A stretch of DNA of 56,200 nt from Oscillospiraceae bacterium (GTDB lineage: Bacteria > Bacillota > Clostridia > Oscillospirales > Oscillospiraceae): the NCBI GenBank assembly GCA_902781745.1, contig CACZKM010000004.1, forward strand, positions 1 to 56,200, written 5' to 3'. A program made the translations under genes and the position numbers. The notes under the pieces are model-generated. The model did no database searches. It was not told the DNA's origin and saw only the letters and a list, made by a program, of their open reading frames with translations. This document shows positions 55,262-56,200 of this stretch, in pieces. Positions within the stretch are counted from its first letter, which is position 1. Each line of letters begins with the position of its first letter.

Positions 55262-56200
55262 GCCCTGGGGGGGTGTGCTAACCTTACCGCCTGTAGTCCG
55301 ACCAGAACCATGGCCGGTTCGAGCGGCGCTGCGACCAGTAGTACCTACAGAGATACCGTTGAGTATTCATCGATCCTTGCTGGGCGGGTGGGTGTGTACT
55401 ATCCTTACCGCCTGTATGCCTACCGGTACGCACCAGATATAGGGTTGCCGCCCTACCGGGGGTGGCCTGCCCGGCCGGGGCCCGGCTTTTCTGGAAAAGC
55501 CGGGGGAAAAGCACCAGAGGGCTGCGGCCCTCTGGACTTCCGGGGACTCGTGGAGAATCCGCCGGTCGTCGCTTGACACACGCCATGTGATGGCTTGTCG
55601 TGACCGCCTGCAACTGTTTGGGGGTTTGGTTGTTGAGGTTTGGATTTTGTGGGGGTAGTTGTAGTACGTTCGGAGCCGCACAGCCTCTTGCCTCCCCTTG
55701 TCAAGGGGAGGGGGACCGCCGAAGGCGGTGGAAGGGTGGCTACGTTGCAGAGAGTGATATCGTTACGACAGGAGACATGACGTATTGCTTCTTATTACGC
55801 AGCGATAGAGCGGTACGCAACGTCTCCACCCCCCAGTCACGGCTTCGCCGTGCCAGCCCCCCTTGGCAAGGGGGGCCGAGAGGCTTAAGCAACTTCGCAA
55901 CAAAGTGCAATCTGTTGCTACTTTTACAAGAGGAGGCAAGAGGTAGTGCGTTACTTCAACAACAGCAACTATCCCCACAAAATCCAGTATTCATCAACCT
56001 AACTTCGATGCGTCGGAGACTGAAAGGACCCACACCACAACAGTACGGGTACAGCACCTAACGAAAGCAGAACACCTCACCGAAGCGAGCGCACATAAAA
56101 AAAGGGGGTCCAGGGGGGAACCCCCTGGCGTTTTCCCCCGGCTTTTTCGGAAAAAGCCGGGAAGAATCAAGGTTGCTTCGCTTTGGATTTGATCGAACAG
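55262..56200. repeat. Mosaic repeat tract, copy 2 (runs off the window)
   Basis: Same order and orientation as 28245-29300. It shows AGTAGTACCTACAGAGATAC (55338), GGGTTGCCGCCCTACCGGGG, GGGGACTCGTGGAG (55542), the GTTTGGTTGTTGAG block, the TTGGCAAGGGG palindromes (55690-55880) and the 3' block GTGCGTTACTTCAAC...GAAAGCAGAACACC (55949-56073). That block matches 29118-29240 closely. No gene is supported here. Confidence 0.75.

Overview
The window looks like a chromosome segment of a GC-rich gut Firmicute, most likely Oscillospiraceae in the Flavonifractor/Pseudoflavonifractor range. This is inferred from gene content (ylmH, DUF896, hemZ, greA, YifB/ComM, AmmeMemoRadiSam genes, consensus TTGACA/TATAAT-type promoters, strong GGAGG sites). 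The palindromes built on CACGGCTTCGCCGTG are a type I associate with these genomes. No 16S gene is present, so the species cannot be fixed.

Positions 1 to about 21,740 are an integrated, partly decayed accessory region of lower GC than the rest. From the left it holds: a tyrosine integrase with one in-frame TGA; a DUF3846 / small protein / zinc-finger amidoligase / class II glutamine amidotransferase cassette; an AlbA_2 regulator with a repeat-rich promoter; a Fic toxin broken by an amber codon beside its intact VbhA-type antitoxin; a small serine resolvase; a second, 5'-truncated fic; a PIN/Phd-type toxin-antitoxin pair bracketed by 73-bp repeats; a DUF4143 ATPase; a large inverted repeat; an unknown 457-aa gene divergent from a two-gene operon (unknown basic protein plus DinG/XPD-like Fe-S helicase); two tiny ORFs and a large serine recombinase; an unknown 198-aa gene; and an intact HTH-Fic gene. 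The right edge carries a scrap of a second serine recombinase and then the 3' part of a polysaccharide deacetylase gene, so the region appears to have inserted into that gene.

From about 21,740 on, the DNA is GC-rich and tightly coded. In order: Memo-AMMECR1 fusion and radical SAM partner; lipid kinase; ylmH-DUF896; YifB/ComM; a 1.27-kb repeat tract; thiI-cinA-CAT-like-NifX-like; a surface/stress-type copper-amine-oxidase-N protein; unknown-greA; an ABC transporter with its own histidine kinase and regulator; a second two-component system; tRNA-Thr and tRNA-Tyr; a zinc-ribbon gene and a sigma-like HTH gene; dtd-MBL hydrolase-hemZ-nucleoside kinase; Mrp/NBP35 ATPase; exonuclease III.

The last block (minus strand, 55,224 down to 48,984) is the most unusual part of the core. 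An ATP-grasp ligase resembling D-aspartate ligases, an Asp/Glu racemase and a MurE ligase fused in frame to an acetylglutamate-kinase domain form a likely operon, followed by an M16 peptidase and a zinc-ribbon protein. Together they suggest a peptidoglycan side-chain pathway using D-Asp, with an ArgB-type kinase welded to MurE. About 1 kb of the same mosaic repeat sits at 28.2-29.4 kb and again at 55.3-56.2 kb.
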